DNA of 11,704 nt, from positions 1-11,704 of the forward strand of contig CALGTB010000151.1 in the NCBI GenBank assembly GCA_937902285.1, given 5' to 3'. The stretch comes from an uncultured Actinomycetes bacterium (lineage in GTDB: Bacteria > Actinomycetota > Actinomycetes > S36-B12). The notes below the pieces were generated by a model that was not told the DNA's origin, did no database searches, and was given only the letters and a program-made list of their open reading frames with translations. Every line of letters begins with the position of its first letter. Position 1 is the first letter of the stretch. A program made the position numbers and the translations under genes. Positions 1 to 7,105 of the stretch are shown piece by piece.

Positions 1-46
1 CGCCCACCGGCGACCGGCGCCGCGAGTTCAGGGAGTCTGGTAGAGC
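1..46 (+). promoter_or_regulatory. leader of the ABC importer operon with a distant RBS
   Basis: These 46 bases precede the ATPase start. A purine-rich AGGGAG at 30-35 could be the ribosome binding site, but it lies 11 nt before the ATG at 47, longer than the usual 5-8. A perfect tandem of ACCGGCG sits at 6-12 and 13-19. I see no convincing -10/-35 pair, so the operon promoter is probably outside the window or the operon continues upstream. Any upstream gene cannot be identified from this fragment. Confidence 0.35.
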
Positions 47-1078
47 ATGGCCGATGCGACAGTGGCCATCCGGCTGAGAGGCCTCACCCGCACGTTCGGC
101 GACGTGCTCGCCGTCAACGGCGTGGATCTCGACGTCCTCGACGGCGAGTTCCTCACGCTCCTGGGGCCCTCCGGATCGGGCAAGACCACGGTGCTGCGCA
201 TGATCGCCGGCTTCGAGCGCCCCGACGCCGGCACCATCGAGCTCGACGGCGTCGATGTCACGCGGCTTCCGCCGTATGCACGCGACGTCAACACGGTCTT
301 CCAGGACTACGCACTGTTCCCGCACATGACCGTGCAGAAGAACGTCGAGTACGGCCTCAAGGTCAAGAAGGTGCCGTCGGCCGAGCGCGTCAAGCGCGCG
401 AAGGAGGCGCTCGAGTCGGTGCGGCTGTCGGGCTACGGCGATCGCGCGCCGTCGCAGCTCTCCGGCGGCCAGCGTCAGCGCGTCGCCCTGGCCCGGGCGC
501 TCGTCAACCGGCCCAAGGTGCTGCTGCTCGACGAGCCGCTGGGTGCCCTCGACCTCAAGCTGCGCGAGCAGATGCAGGTCGAGCTCAAGGAGATCCAGCG
601 CGAGGTCGGCATCACGTTCGTGTTCGTCACGCACGACCAGGACGAGGCGCTGACAATGTCGGATCGCATCGCCGTGTTCAACGAGGGCAACATCGCCCAG
701 CTGGGCACGCCGTCCGAGGTCTACGAGCACCCGGCCACGTCGTTCGTCGCCGGCTTCGTCGGCACATCGAACCTGCTGGAGCCGGCGGCCGCCCAGGCGG
801 TGCTCGGCCGTCCCGGCACCTGGTCCGTGCGCCCGGAGAAGATCCAGCTGCTGGTGGCGGGCCAGGAGCCCGGCCCCGGCCAGCACGCGGTGCGCGGCAC
901 CGTGCGCGAGGTCGTCTACGTCGGCATGTCCACGCGCTTCGTCGTCGACCTGGCCGTCGGCGGCTCGCTCATGGCCGTGCAGCAGAACTCCGAGCTGTCC
1001 GAGGACCTGAGCCACCTTCGCGGCCAGGAGGTCCAGCTCGCCTGGGACACCCGCCACGAGTACGAGGTGGCCGACTAG
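47..1078 (+). CDS. potA: ABC importer ATP-binding protein, PotA/YdcT type
   Basis: Cytoplasmic ATPase that powers the importer encoded by the next three genes. The 343-residue protein has the full nucleotide-binding domain: Walker A GPSGSGKT at residues 40-47, Q-loop Gln86 in VFQDYALFPHMTV, signature LSGGQ at 138-142, Walker B VLLLDEP with Asp162 and Glu163, and the H-loop His196 in VTHDQDEAL. A C-terminal TOBE-type domain (about residues 250-340, with SVRPEKIQL) is typical of the CUT1/polyamine group of ATPases. Length is normal for PotA. The ATG at 47 starts the protein just before the conserved first strand. The next gene follows after a 62-bp gap in the same direction. Family and importer type are secure. 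The substrate is inferred from the neighbouring binding protein. MalK/UgpC-like alternatives are unlikely because the partner permeases are PotB/PotC-like. Confidence 0.95.
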   Translation: MADATVAIRLRGLTRTFGDVLAVNGVDLDVLDGEFLTLLGPSGSGKTTVLRMIAGFERPDAGTIELDGVDVTRLPPYARDVNTVFQDYALFPHMTVQKNVEYGLKVKKVPSAERVKRAKEALESVRLSGYGDRAPSQLSGGQRQRVALARALVNRPKVLLLDEPLGALDLKLREQMQVELKEIQREVGITFVFVTHDQDEALTMSDRIAVFNEGNIAQLGTPSEVYEHPATSFVAGFVGTSNLLEPAAAQAVLGRPGTWSVRPEKIQLLVAGQEPGPGQHAVRGTVREVVYVGMSTRFVVDLAVGGSLMAVQQNSELSEDLSHLRGQEVQLAWDTRHEYEVAD

Positions 1079-1128
1079 CAGTCCGCATGACCAGTCGTGG
1101 GCATCCGCACACGGCTTCGCAACAGAAC

Positions 1129-1134
1129 AGGAGG
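1129..1134 (+). promoter_or_regulatory. RBS that decides the binding-protein start
   Basis: A perfect AGGAGG lies at 1129-1134. It is exactly 6 nt from the GTG at 1141 and directly abuts the in-frame ATG at 1135, leaving no spacer. A further in-frame ATG at 1087 lies upstream of it. Spacing therefore selects GTG 1141 as the start. Confidence 0.8.
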
Positions 1135-1140
1135 ATGCAG

Positions 1141-2409
1141 GTGCACACAACGCGTCTGCTCAAGATCGTGGTGGCAGGGTCTGCCGCCGCGCTCGTGCTC
1201 GCCGCATGTAGCAGTTCGAGTTCGTCGGATTCCAGCGCAGCCGCGCCGGAATCGGCGGCAGCCGCTTCGTCGGCACCCGCGGAGTCGTCGGCCCCCGCCG
1301 AGGAGGCCGCCGCGGAGGTCCCCGGCGGACCGGCGTACGCCGGACCGGTCGGCGCCGGCGAGGGCCAGGTCAACATCCTCGCGTGGCCCGGCTACGTCGA
1401 GGACGGGTCGACCGACCCGGCCGTCGACTGGGTGACGGGCTTCGAGGAGGAGACCGGCTGCCAGGTCAACGTCAAGACGTTCGGCACGTCCGATGAGGCC
1501 GTCAAGCTCATGCAGGGCGGTGGCTGGGACCTCGTGTCGGCCTCCGGCGATGCGACGCTGCGCCTCATCTACGGCGACAACCTGCAGCCGCTCAACCCCG
1601 ACCTGGTGCCGAGCTACGCGAACATCTACGACGACCTGAAGCTGCAGACGCACAACAGCGTCGGCGGCGTTCCGTTCGGCGTTCCGCACGGCCGCGGGGC
1701 CAACCTGCTCATGTGGAACACCGACAAGGTCACCGAGCCGCTCGACTCGTGGGCCGTGACCTTCGAGGCGGACTCGCCGTACGCGGGTGCCGTCACGGCG
1801 TACGACTCGCCGATCTTCATCGCTGACGCGGCGGTCTACCTCATGGCCACGCAGCCCGAGCTGGGCATCACCGATCCCTACTCGCTCGACCAGACGCAGT
1901 TCGACGCGGCCATCGCGCTGCTCGAGCAGCAGAAGGCGCTCGTCGGCGAGTACTGGTCGGACTACACCAAGGCCATCCAGGCGTTCAACTCCGGCACCAC
2001 CGCGGTCGGAACGTCGTGGCAGGTCATCGCCAACCTGGCCGAGGCCGAGGGTGGCAAGGTCATGTCGACCAAGGCCAAGGAAGGTGCGACCGGCTGGTCC
2101 GACACGTGGATGATCGCCAAGGACACGCCGAACATCAACTGCTCCTACCTGTGGCTCGAGCACATCGCCTCTCCCGAGGTGAACGCTGCCGCGACGGAGT
2201 GGTTCGGCGAGGCGCCGTCCAACGCGGAGTCCTGTGCGCTGACCGCTGACAAGGACCACTGCACGAAGTACCACGCAGGCGACACCGCCTACTGGGAGGA
2301 CGTGTACTACTGGAACACCCCGACGGCCAACTGCATCGACGGCCGCACGGATGTCCAGTGCGTCCCCTACAGCGAGTGGGCGACTGCATGGGCGGCCCTG
2401 CGCGCGTAA
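1141..2409 (+). CDS. ydcS: YdcS-like polyamine-type substrate-binding lipoprotein
   Basis: Extracellular solute receptor of the importer, predicted to be membrane-tethered. From GTG 1141 the protein has 422 residues. It begins with a short basic segment (VHTTRLLK), a hydrophobic core and the lipobox LAAC, with the lipidated Cys at residue 23. A linker of about 40 residues rich in Ser, Ala, Glu and Pro follows, then the binding domain. The motifs LAWPGYVEDG, DWVTGFEEETGC, WDLVSASGDATLRLI, ATQPELGITDPYSLD and VPYSEW match, from memory, E. coli YdcS more closely than PotD. Several cysteines (in ETGCQV, INCSYLW, AESCAL, KDHCTK) occur at positions that also hold Cys in YdcS, suggesting disulfides. 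An extra pair (ANCIDGRTDVQC) seems additional here. The substrate is inferred to be putrescine, spermidine or a related amine. The family is secure; the ligand is not. Confidence 0.93.
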   Translation: MHTTRLLKIVVAGSAAALVLAACSSSSSSDSSAAAPESAAAASSAPAESSAPAEEAAAEVPGGPAYAGPVGAGEGQVNILAWPGYVEDGSTDPAVDWVTGFEEETGCQVNVKTFGTSDEAVKLMQGGGWDLVSASGDATLRLIYGDNLQPLNPDLVPSYANIYDDLKLQTHNSVGGVPFGVPHGRGANLLMWNTDKVTEPLDSWAVTFEADSPYAGAVTAYDSPIFIADAAVYLMATQPELGITDPYSLDQTQFDAAIALLEQQKALVGEYWSDYTKAIQAFNSGTTAVGTSWQVIANLAEAEGGKVMSTKAKEGATGWSDTWMIAKDTPNINCSYLWLEHIASPEVNAAATEWFGEAPSNAESCALTADKDHCTKYHAGDTAYWEDVYYWNTPTANCIDGRTDVQCVPYSEWATAWAALRA

Positions 2410-2430
2410 GCGCCTAGGGGAGACAGACCA

Positions 2431-3303
2431 GTGACGACCACGACCAGCCCGCCTCGGGGCGGCTTCGGCTACCGGCATCCGAACCTTCGGCTTGCCGGCC
2501 TGCTGACCGCCCCGATGGCGTGGCTGGTCGTGGTCTACCTGGGCTCCCTCGCCGCTCTCTTCATCACGGCCTTCTGGACGGTCGACGACTTCACCGGCAA
2601 GCTCGTGCGGGAGTTCACGCTCCAGAACTTCCAGCAGGTGTTCACGACCCCGGCCTACCTCAGCGCGATGCTGCGCACGCTGAGCATCGCCCTGCTCGTC
2701 ACCCTCTTCTGCCTCGTGCTCGCGCTGCCGCTGGCCTTCTTCATGGCCCGGGTGGCCAACCCGAAGTGGCGACCGCTGCTCGTCGCCCTGGTGCTCACCC
2801 CGCTGTGGGCCTCCTACCTCGTCAAGGTCTACGCCTGGCGGGCGATGCTGCAGCCCGAGACCGGCGTGCTCGCCTGGTTCCTCGACCCGCTCGGCCTGGA
2901 CTCACCGGGCTACGGGTACCTCGGCATCGTCATCACGCTGACGTACCTCTGGCTGCCGTACATGATCCTGCCGATCTACGCCGGCCTCACCCGGCTGCCC
3001 GACTCGATGCTCGCCGCGTCGGCCGACCTCGGAGCCAGGAACGGCCGCACCTTCCGCAGCGTCGTCATGCCGCTCGTCTTCCCGTCGATCGTCGCGGGCT
3101 CGATCTTCACCTTCTCGCTCAGCCTGGGCGACTACATCACCGCGCAGATCGTGGGCGGCAAGGTGACGATGCTGGGCAACATCGTGCAGACGACGTACGT
3201 GACCAACCTCCCCTTCGCCGCAGCCGTGGCCACCATCCCGGTGATCATCGTGCTGCTCTACCTCCTCGCCGTCCGCCGCTCGGGCGCGCTGGACAACCTG
3301 TAG
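2431..3303 (+). CDS. potB: ABC importer permease, PotB/YdcU type
   Basis: Inner-membrane subunit forming half of the translocation pore. The 290-residue protein starts at GTG 2431, preceded by AGGGGAGA at 2416-2423 with a 7-nt spacer. A first hydrophobic helix (about residues 22-49) is followed by a segment exposed outside the cell and then the MetI-like permease core of about five helices. The cytoplasmic EAA loop that docks on the ATPase is at about residues 195-214 (ASADLGARNGRTFRSVVMPL, with the conserved Gly). The C-terminus is short and charged. It lies 21 bp after the binding-protein stop and 6 bp before the second permease, so it is clearly part of one operon. PotB-like features (the long loop after helix 1, VKVYAWRAML) support the assignment. 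The substrate follows from the binding protein. Confidence 0.93.
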   Translation: MTTTTSPPRGGFGYRHPNLRLAGLLTAPMAWLVVVYLGSLAALFITAFWTVDDFTGKLVREFTLQNFQQVFTTPAYLSAMLRTLSIALLVTLFCLVLALPLAFFMARVANPKWRPLLVALVLTPLWASYLVKVYAWRAMLQPETGVLAWFLDPLGLDSPGYGYLGIVITLTYLWLPYMILPIYAGLTRLPDSMLAASADLGARNGRTFRSVVMPLVFPSIVAGSIFTFSLSLGDYITAQIVGGKVTMLGNIVQTTYVTNLPFAAAVATIPVIIVLLYLLAVRRSGALDNL

Positions 3304-3309
3304 GCGACC

Positions 3310-4116
3310 ATGACCATCTCCCGCGGCACCAAGGTCGTGCTTACGCTGTTCGCGCTCGTGGCAGGCGCCTTCATCTACATCCCGCTCGGCGTCATCCTCA
3401 TCAACTCGTTCAGCGTGGACAAGAGCCTCACCTGGCCGCCGAGCGGGTTCACGACGGAGTGGTGGGGCAAGGCCGCCGAGAGCCAGGGCGTCCGCGACGC
3501 ACTCGTCACGTCGCTCGGGGTGGCTACGGCCGCAACCGCGGTCGCGCTCGTCCTCGGCACGCTGCTGTCCTTCGCCCTGGCTCGGTACGACTTCTTCGGC
3601 CGCGACTCGGTGTCGCTGCTCGTCGTCCTGCCGATCGCCCTGCCCGGCATCGTCACGGGCATCGCGCTGAACAACGTCTTCACGACCTTCCTCGGCGGCC
3701 TCACCATCTACACGCTGATCATCGGCCACGCCACGTTCTGCATCGTCGTCGTGTTCAACAATGCGATCGCCCGGCTGCGGCGCATGGGCGGCAGTGTCGA
3801 GGAGGCATCGGCCGACCTCGGGGCGAACGGCTGGCGGACCTTCGTCTTCGTCACCTTCCCGCTCATGCGCTCGGCCCTGATCGCGGGCGCGATCCTGGCC
3901 TTCGGGCTCTCGTTCGACGAGATCATCGTCACCACCTTCACCGCCGGCCCGGGCGTCGAGACCCTGCCGATCTGGATCTACCAGAACCTCTTCCGCCCCA
4001 ACCAGGCCCCGATCGTCAACGTGGTCGCGGCGGCCCTCGTGCTCGTCAGCATCCTCCCGATCTACATCGCCCAGCGGTTCTCGAACACCGATGAGCGCGG
4101 CGGCGGCCTGATCTGA
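3310..4116 (+). CDS. potC: ABC importer permease, PotC/YdcV type
   Basis: Second pore subunit of the importer, 268 residues, ATG at 3310 only 6 bp after the stop of the first permease. No strong Shine-Dalgarno sequence precedes it, so translation is probably coupled. The sequence shows an N-terminal helix (VVLTLFALVAGAFIYIPLGV), a loop containing the PotC-typical SLTWPPSGFTTEWW, then the permease core with LPIALPGIVTGIAL. The EAA loop is at about residues 164-185 (EEASADLGANGWRTFVFVTF), and LSFDEIIVTTFTAG is a PotC hallmark. Size is normal. It is the last gene of the operon; purF follows after 62 bp and appears to have its own promoter. The family assignment is secure. Confidence 0.93.
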   Translation: MTISRGTKVVLTLFALVAGAFIYIPLGVILINSFSVDKSLTWPPSGFTTEWWGKAAESQGVRDALVTSLGVATAATAVALVLGTLLSFALARYDFFGRDSVSLLVVLPIALPGIVTGIALNNVFTTFLGGLTIYTLIIGHATFCIVVVFNNAIARLRRMGGSVEEASADLGANGWRTFVFVTFPLMRSALIAGAILAFGLSFDEIIVTTFTAGPGVETLPIWIYQNLFRPNQAPIVNVVAAALVLVSILPIYIAQRFSNTDERGGGLI

Positions 4117-4178
4117 GCAGTCCGACGGGCGCGGTGGCGGTCGGATCCGACGGCCCGCCGAGCGGGTAGACTTCGCCC
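4117..4178 (+). promoter_or_regulatory. purF promoter region with leaderless-type -10 and a perfect dyad
   Basis: This is the 62-bp gap between the importer and purF. TAGACT at 4167-4172 fits the actinobacterial -10 TANNNT and is followed by 6 nt and then the GTG of purF at 4179. Transcription would thus start at the start codon itself. No Shine-Dalgarno sequence is visible. A perfect 12-bp palindrome GTCGGATCCGAC lies at 4140-4151, centred about 33.5 bp upstream of that presumed start, where a -35 box would be. No TTGAC-like -35 is seen. A small hairpin CCCGC/GCGGG (4154-4166, loop CGA) lies between. TCCGACGG is also present at 4121-4128, a direct repeat of 4146-4153. The promoter is inferred; the palindrome is directly visible. 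Confidence 0.55.
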
Positions 4179-5738
4179 GTGCCCCGCGGTGATGGACGTC
4201 TGTCGCATGAGCTCCTCCCCGGCGAGAAGGGCCCCCAGGACGCCTGCGGCGTCTTCGGCGTCTGGGCACCCGGCGAGGAGGTCGCCAAGCTCACGTACTT
4301 CGGCCTCTACGCGCTGCAGCACCGGGGCCAGGAGTCGGCCGGGATCGCCGTCAGCGACGGCTCGCACATCGTCGTCTACAAGGACATGGGCCTGGTGTCG
4401 CAGGTCTTCACCGAGGCCAGCCTGGAGTCCCTCCACGGCCACGTCGCGATCGGGCACACGCGATACTCGACGACGGGGTCGAGCGTGTGGGAGAACGCCC
4501 AGCCGACCTTCCGGGCGACGGCCACCGGGCATCTCGCGCTGGGCCACAACGGCAACCTCACCAACACCCACGAGCTGAAGACCCGGCTGGCCGAGCTGGC
4601 CGAGGTGTCCGGCGAGCTGCCGCTCGGCACGCGGATGCTGTCCACCAGCGACACCGACACGGTGGCCGCTCTTCTGGCCGCCCACCCCGAGCTCAGCGTG
4701 GAGTCGGCGGCCCTGCTCGAGCTGCCCTTCCTGCGCGGGGCGTTCTCGCTGGTGTTCATGGACGACGACGCCCTCTACGGCGCCCGCGATCCCCAGGGCA
4801 TCCGGCCGCTCGTGCTCGGCCGGCTCGAGCGCGGCTGGGTCATCGCCTGCGAGACGGCGGCCCTCGACATCGTCGGCGCCTCGTTCGTGCGCGAGGTCGA
4901 GCCCGGCGAGCTCATCGTCATCGACGAGAACGGGCTGCGCACCCACCGCTTCGCCGAGGCCGAGCCCAAGGGCTGCCTCTTCGAGTTCGTCTACCTCGCG
5001 CGTCCCGACACCAGCATCTCCGGTCGCGGGGTGCATGCCACCCGCGTCGAGGTGGGCCGTCGGCTCGCCCGCGAGCACCCCATCGAGGCCGACCTCGTCA
5101 TCCCTGTGCCGGAGTCCGGGCGCTATGCAGCCATCGGCTACGCGCAGGAGTCGGGCATCCCGTTCGCCGAGGGCCTGGTGAAGAACGCCTATGTCGGACG
5201 CACGTTCATCCAGCCCTCGCAGTCGATCCGCCAGCTCGGCATCCGGCTCAAGCTCAACCCGCTGCGCGACGTGATCGCCGGCCAGCGACTCGTCGTGGTC
5301 GACGACTCCATCGTGCGCGGCAACACCCAGCGGGCCCTCGTGCGCATGCTGCGCGAGGCGGGCGCGCGCGAGGTGCACGTGCGCATCGCCAGCCCGCCCG
5401 TGAAGTGGCCCTGCTTCTACGGCATCGACTTCGCCAGCCGGGCCGAGCTCGTCGCCAACGGGCTGTCGGTCGAGGAGGTGTGCACCTCGATCGGCGCCGA
5501 CTCGCTCGGCTTCATCGACCTCGACCAGCTCATCGAGGCGACCACGGTCCCCAAGGAACGCCTGTGCCGCGCGTGCTTCGACGGCGTCTACCCCGTCGCC
5601 CTCCCCGAGCCCGAACTGCTGGGCAAGCACGTCCTCGAGGGCATCGAGCGGCGCGCCGTGGCGGGGGCCACGGTCGACGTCGAGGGCGTGGGCTCCCTCC
5701 TGGGCGGCGGCGCGGCCGACGCCCTCGGCCGCCCGTGA
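4179..5738 (+). CDS. purF: amidophosphoribosyltransferase (glutamine PRPP amidotransferase)
   Basis: Catalyses the committed step of purine synthesis: PRPP plus glutamine gives 5-phosphoribosylamine. The 519-residue protein starts at GTG 4179. A 22-residue propeptide would be removed to expose the N-terminal nucleophile Cys23 (in DACGVFGVWAP). The glutaminase domain follows, with LQHRGQESAGI, GHTRYSTTG, GHNGNLTN and RDPQGIRPL. The phosphoribosyltransferase domain contains the PRPP loop VVVDDSIVRGNT (Asp375, Asp376). Cys266 (KGCLFEF), Cys412 (KWPCFYG) and Cys463/Cys466 (LCRAC) match the four 4Fe-4S ligands of the Bacillus-type enzyme, so this is the propeptide-bearing, iron-sulfur form and not the E. 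coli form. Its stop overlaps the start of purM by 4 bp. The assignment is very secure. Confidence 0.98.
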   Translation: MPRGDGRLSHELLPGEKGPQDACGVFGVWAPGEEVAKLTYFGLYALQHRGQESAGIAVSDGSHIVVYKDMGLVSQVFTEASLESLHGHVAIGHTRYSTTGSSVWENAQPTFRATATGHLALGHNGNLTNTHELKTRLAELAEVSGELPLGTRMLSTSDTDTVAALLAAHPELSVESAALLELPFLRGAFSLVFMDDDALYGARDPQGIRPLVLGRLERGWVIACETAALDIVGASFVREVEPGELIVIDENGLRTHRFAEAEPKGCLFEFVYLARPDTSISGRGVHATRVEVGRRLAREHPIEADLVIPVPESGRYAAIGYAQESGIPFAEGLVKNAYVGRTFIQPSQSIRQLGIRLKLNPLRDVIAGQRLVVVDDSIVRGNTQRALVRMLREAGAREVHVRIASPPVKWPCFYGIDFASRAELVANGLSVEEVCTSIGADSLGFIDLDQLIEATTVPKERLCRACFDGVYPVALPEPELLGKHVLEGIERRAVAGATVDVEGVGSLLGGGAADALGRP

Positions 5739-6829
5739 CCGGGGCGTCCTACGCCTCATCGGGCGTCGACGTCGAGGCCGGCGAGCGGGCCGTCGCCCTC
5801 ATGCGGGCCTCGGTCGCGAGGGCCCAGCGCCCCGAGGTGGTCGGCGAGCTCGGCGGCTTCGCGGGACTGTTCGACATCTCCGCCTACACGCGCTTCCGTC
5901 GCCCGCTCCTCGCGACGTCGACCGACGGTGTGGGCACGAAGATCGCGGTGGCCCGCGCGATGGACGTGCACGACACCATCGGCATCGACCTCGTCGCCAT
6001 GGTCATCGACGACCTCGTCGTCTGCGGGGCCGAGCCGCTCTTCATGACCGACTACATCGCCGTCGGGGCGGTGGTCCCCGAGCGGATCGCGGCCATCGTC
6101 AGCGGCATCGCCGAGGGCTGCCGTCAGGCCGGGTGCGCCCTGGTCGGCGGCGAGACGGCGGAGCACCCCGGGCTCATGGAGCCCGACGAGTACGACGTGG
6201 CCGGCGCGGGCACCGGGATCGTCGACGCCGACGCCCTGCTCGGACCAGCACGCGTGCGGTCGGGCGACGTGGTCATCGCCATGGGGTCGTCGGGCCTGCA
6301 CTCCAACGGCTACTCCCTGGCCCGACTCGTTCTGCTGGGCGACGGCGGGCCGGGGCTGGCGGCGCATGTCGACGTGCTCGGCCGCACCGTCGGCGAGGAG
6401 CTGCTCGAGCCGACCCGCATCTACGCCCTCGACTGCCTCGCGCTCGCGGCGGCCGTCGACGTCCATGCCATCAGCCACGTGACCGGCGGGGGGCTGGCCG
6501 CGAACCTGGCACGCGTGCTGCCGGAGTCGGTGGCGGTCGACATCGATCGCTCCACCTGGATCCCGCAGCCCGTCTTCGGGCTCATCGGCGAGCTCGGCCG
6601 GGTCGACCGGGGCGACCTCGAGCGCACGTTCAACATGGGGATCGGCATGGTCGCCGTGGTGGCCGAGGCGGACGCCGATGCCGCCCTCGCCCTGCTGGCC
6701 CAGCGCGGTGTGCCGGCCTGGGCGTGCGGCGTCGTGCGCGCGCGCCGCGACGGCGAGCTGGGCGATGCCGAGGCCAAGGGCGGGTCGGGCGGTGCGGTCA
6801 CGCTCGTGGCGGAGCACCGCCGGCCCTAG
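5735..6829 (+). CDS. purM: phosphoribosylformylglycinamidine cyclo-ligase (AIR synthetase)
   Basis: Fifth step of IMP synthesis: ATP-dependent closure of FGAM to aminoimidazole ribotide, in the cytoplasm. The GTG at 5735 overlaps the purF TGA in a GTGA arrangement, which points to translational coupling; no separate Shine-Dalgarno sequence is needed or seen. The 364-residue product carries the N-terminal ATP-binding segment STDGVGTKI at residues 62-70, then IGIDLVAMVIDDLVVCGAEP, VGGETAEHPG, GSSGLHSNGYSL, SHVTGGGLAANLARVLP and FNMGIGMV, all hallmarks of the PurM family. An extra N-terminal stretch of about ten residues and a Gly-rich C-terminus make it slightly longer than the enterobacterial enzyme. 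A hairpin covers its stop codon. The same frame is open far upstream inside purF, but that part is Arg/Pro-rich shadow and not coding. Confidence 0.97.
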   Translation: MTGASYASSGVDVEAGERAVALMRASVARAQRPEVVGELGGFAGLFDISAYTRFRRPLLATSTDGVGTKIAVARAMDVHDTIGIDLVAMVIDDLVVCGAEPLFMTDYIAVGAVVPERIAAIVSGIAEGCRQAGCALVGGETAEHPGLMEPDEYDVAGAGTGIVDADALLGPARVRSGDVVIAMGSSGLHSNGYSLARLVLLGDGGPGLAAHVDVLGRTVGEELLEPTRIYALDCLALAAAVDVHAISHVTGGGLAANLARVLPESVAVDIDRSTWIPQPVFGLIGELGRVDRGDLERTFNMGIGMVAVVAEADADAALALLAQRGVPAWACGVVRARRDGELGDAEAKGGSGGAVTLVAEHRRP

Positions 6830-6836
6830 TAGGGCC
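6822..6836 (+). terminator. hairpin over the purM stop codon
   Basis: A perfect inverted repeat GGCCCT/AGGGCC with the 3-nt loop AGT covers the last codons and the TAG stop of purM. There is no U tract, so at most it is a tract-less terminator, a pattern often proposed in actinobacteria. The convergent DUF3073 gene ends 36 bp further on. Confidence 0.45.
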
Positions 6837-6865
6837 AGCGGGGGCAGGTCGGTCAGGCGCAGGGG

Positions 6866-6882
6866 GACCGGTCAGGCCGGTC
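6866..6882 (-). terminator. hairpin over the DUF3073 stop codon
   Basis: Inverted repeat GACCGG/CCGGTC with a 5-nt loop. On the minus strand the loop contains the TGA stop of the DUF3073 gene (6872-6874). No U tract follows. Together with the hairpin at 6822-6836 it forms a structured convergent junction. The octamer GGTCAGGC also occurs twice here, at 6851-6858 and 6870-6877. Confidence 0.35.
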
Positions 6883-7099
6883 GGTCGGACTCCGACTCGT
6901 CGTCGTAGTACTTCGCGTAGGGATCGTCGGCGTACGGGTCGTCGGCCACGTCGACGGAGTCGTCGAGCGGTGCAGCGGTGCTGCTGCCGCCGCCGGACCC
7001 GAGTTCAGCCTGCAAGCGATCGAAGTCGGTCTGCGGCCCGCCGTACTTCAACTCGCGGGCGACCTTCGTCTGCTTGGCCTTTGCACGGCCGCGCCCCAT
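6872..7099 (-). CDS. DUF3073 family small protein, function unknown
   Basis: A 75-residue protein I recognise as the actinobacterial DUF3073 family from its start GRGRAKAKQTKVARELKY. The N-terminal 18 residues are strongly basic. The middle carries TDFDRLQAEL (25-33, likely a short helix) and a Gly/Ser-rich linker (34-43). The C-terminal third is very acidic, with a tandem DDPYA-DDPYA at residues 53-62, then KYYDDESES. There is no signal peptide or membrane segment, so it is cytoplasmic. The basic head and acidic tail could suit a nucleic-acid or ribosome-associated role, but that is conjecture. The ATG at 7099 has GAGGGGG 7 nt upstream. It lies between purM (convergent) and the dehydrogenase gene (same strand, 128 bp upstream), an arrangement shared with Streptomyces as I recall it. 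Family assignment is strong; function is unknown. Confidence 0.9.
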   Translation of the reverse strand: MGRGRAKAKQTKVARELKYGGPQTDFDRLQAELGSGGGSSTAAPLDDSVDVADDPYADDPYAKYYDDESESDRPA

Positions 7100-7105
7100 G
7101 GCTCG

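Noticed and set aside
1087..1140. Longer N-terminus of the binding protein from ATG 1087
   Set aside because: It would place 16-18 polar residues before the signal peptide, and the perfect AGGAGG at 1129-1134 lies inside it at ideal distance from GTG 1141.
1075..2478. 467-codon open frame antisense to the binding protein
   Set aside because: Arg/Gly/Val-rich shadow of a clearly coding plus-strand gene, with no recognisable domain.
2520..4094. 524-codon open frame overlapping both permeases in another plus frame
   Set aside because: Arg/His/Pro/Ala-rich shadow; the permease frames show the EAA loops and transmembrane segments.
4487..5734. Upstream extension of the purM frame through purF, which would make a 780-residue fusion
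   Set aside because: The extra part is low-complexity Arg/Pro/Ala with no domain, and PurM family similarity begins only after GTG 5735.
4062..5759. 565-codon open frame antisense to purF
   Set aside because: It mirrors purF exactly and is a product of high GC with few stop codons. The translation is His/Arg/Asp-rich without family motifs, while the plus strand gives a flawless PurF.
6884..6896. Dyad GTCGGA-C-TCCGAC, the same half-sites as the purF palindrome
   Set aside because: It lies within the DUF3073 coding end and follows from its Glu-Ser-Asp codons; a short GC-rich match can easily arise by chance.
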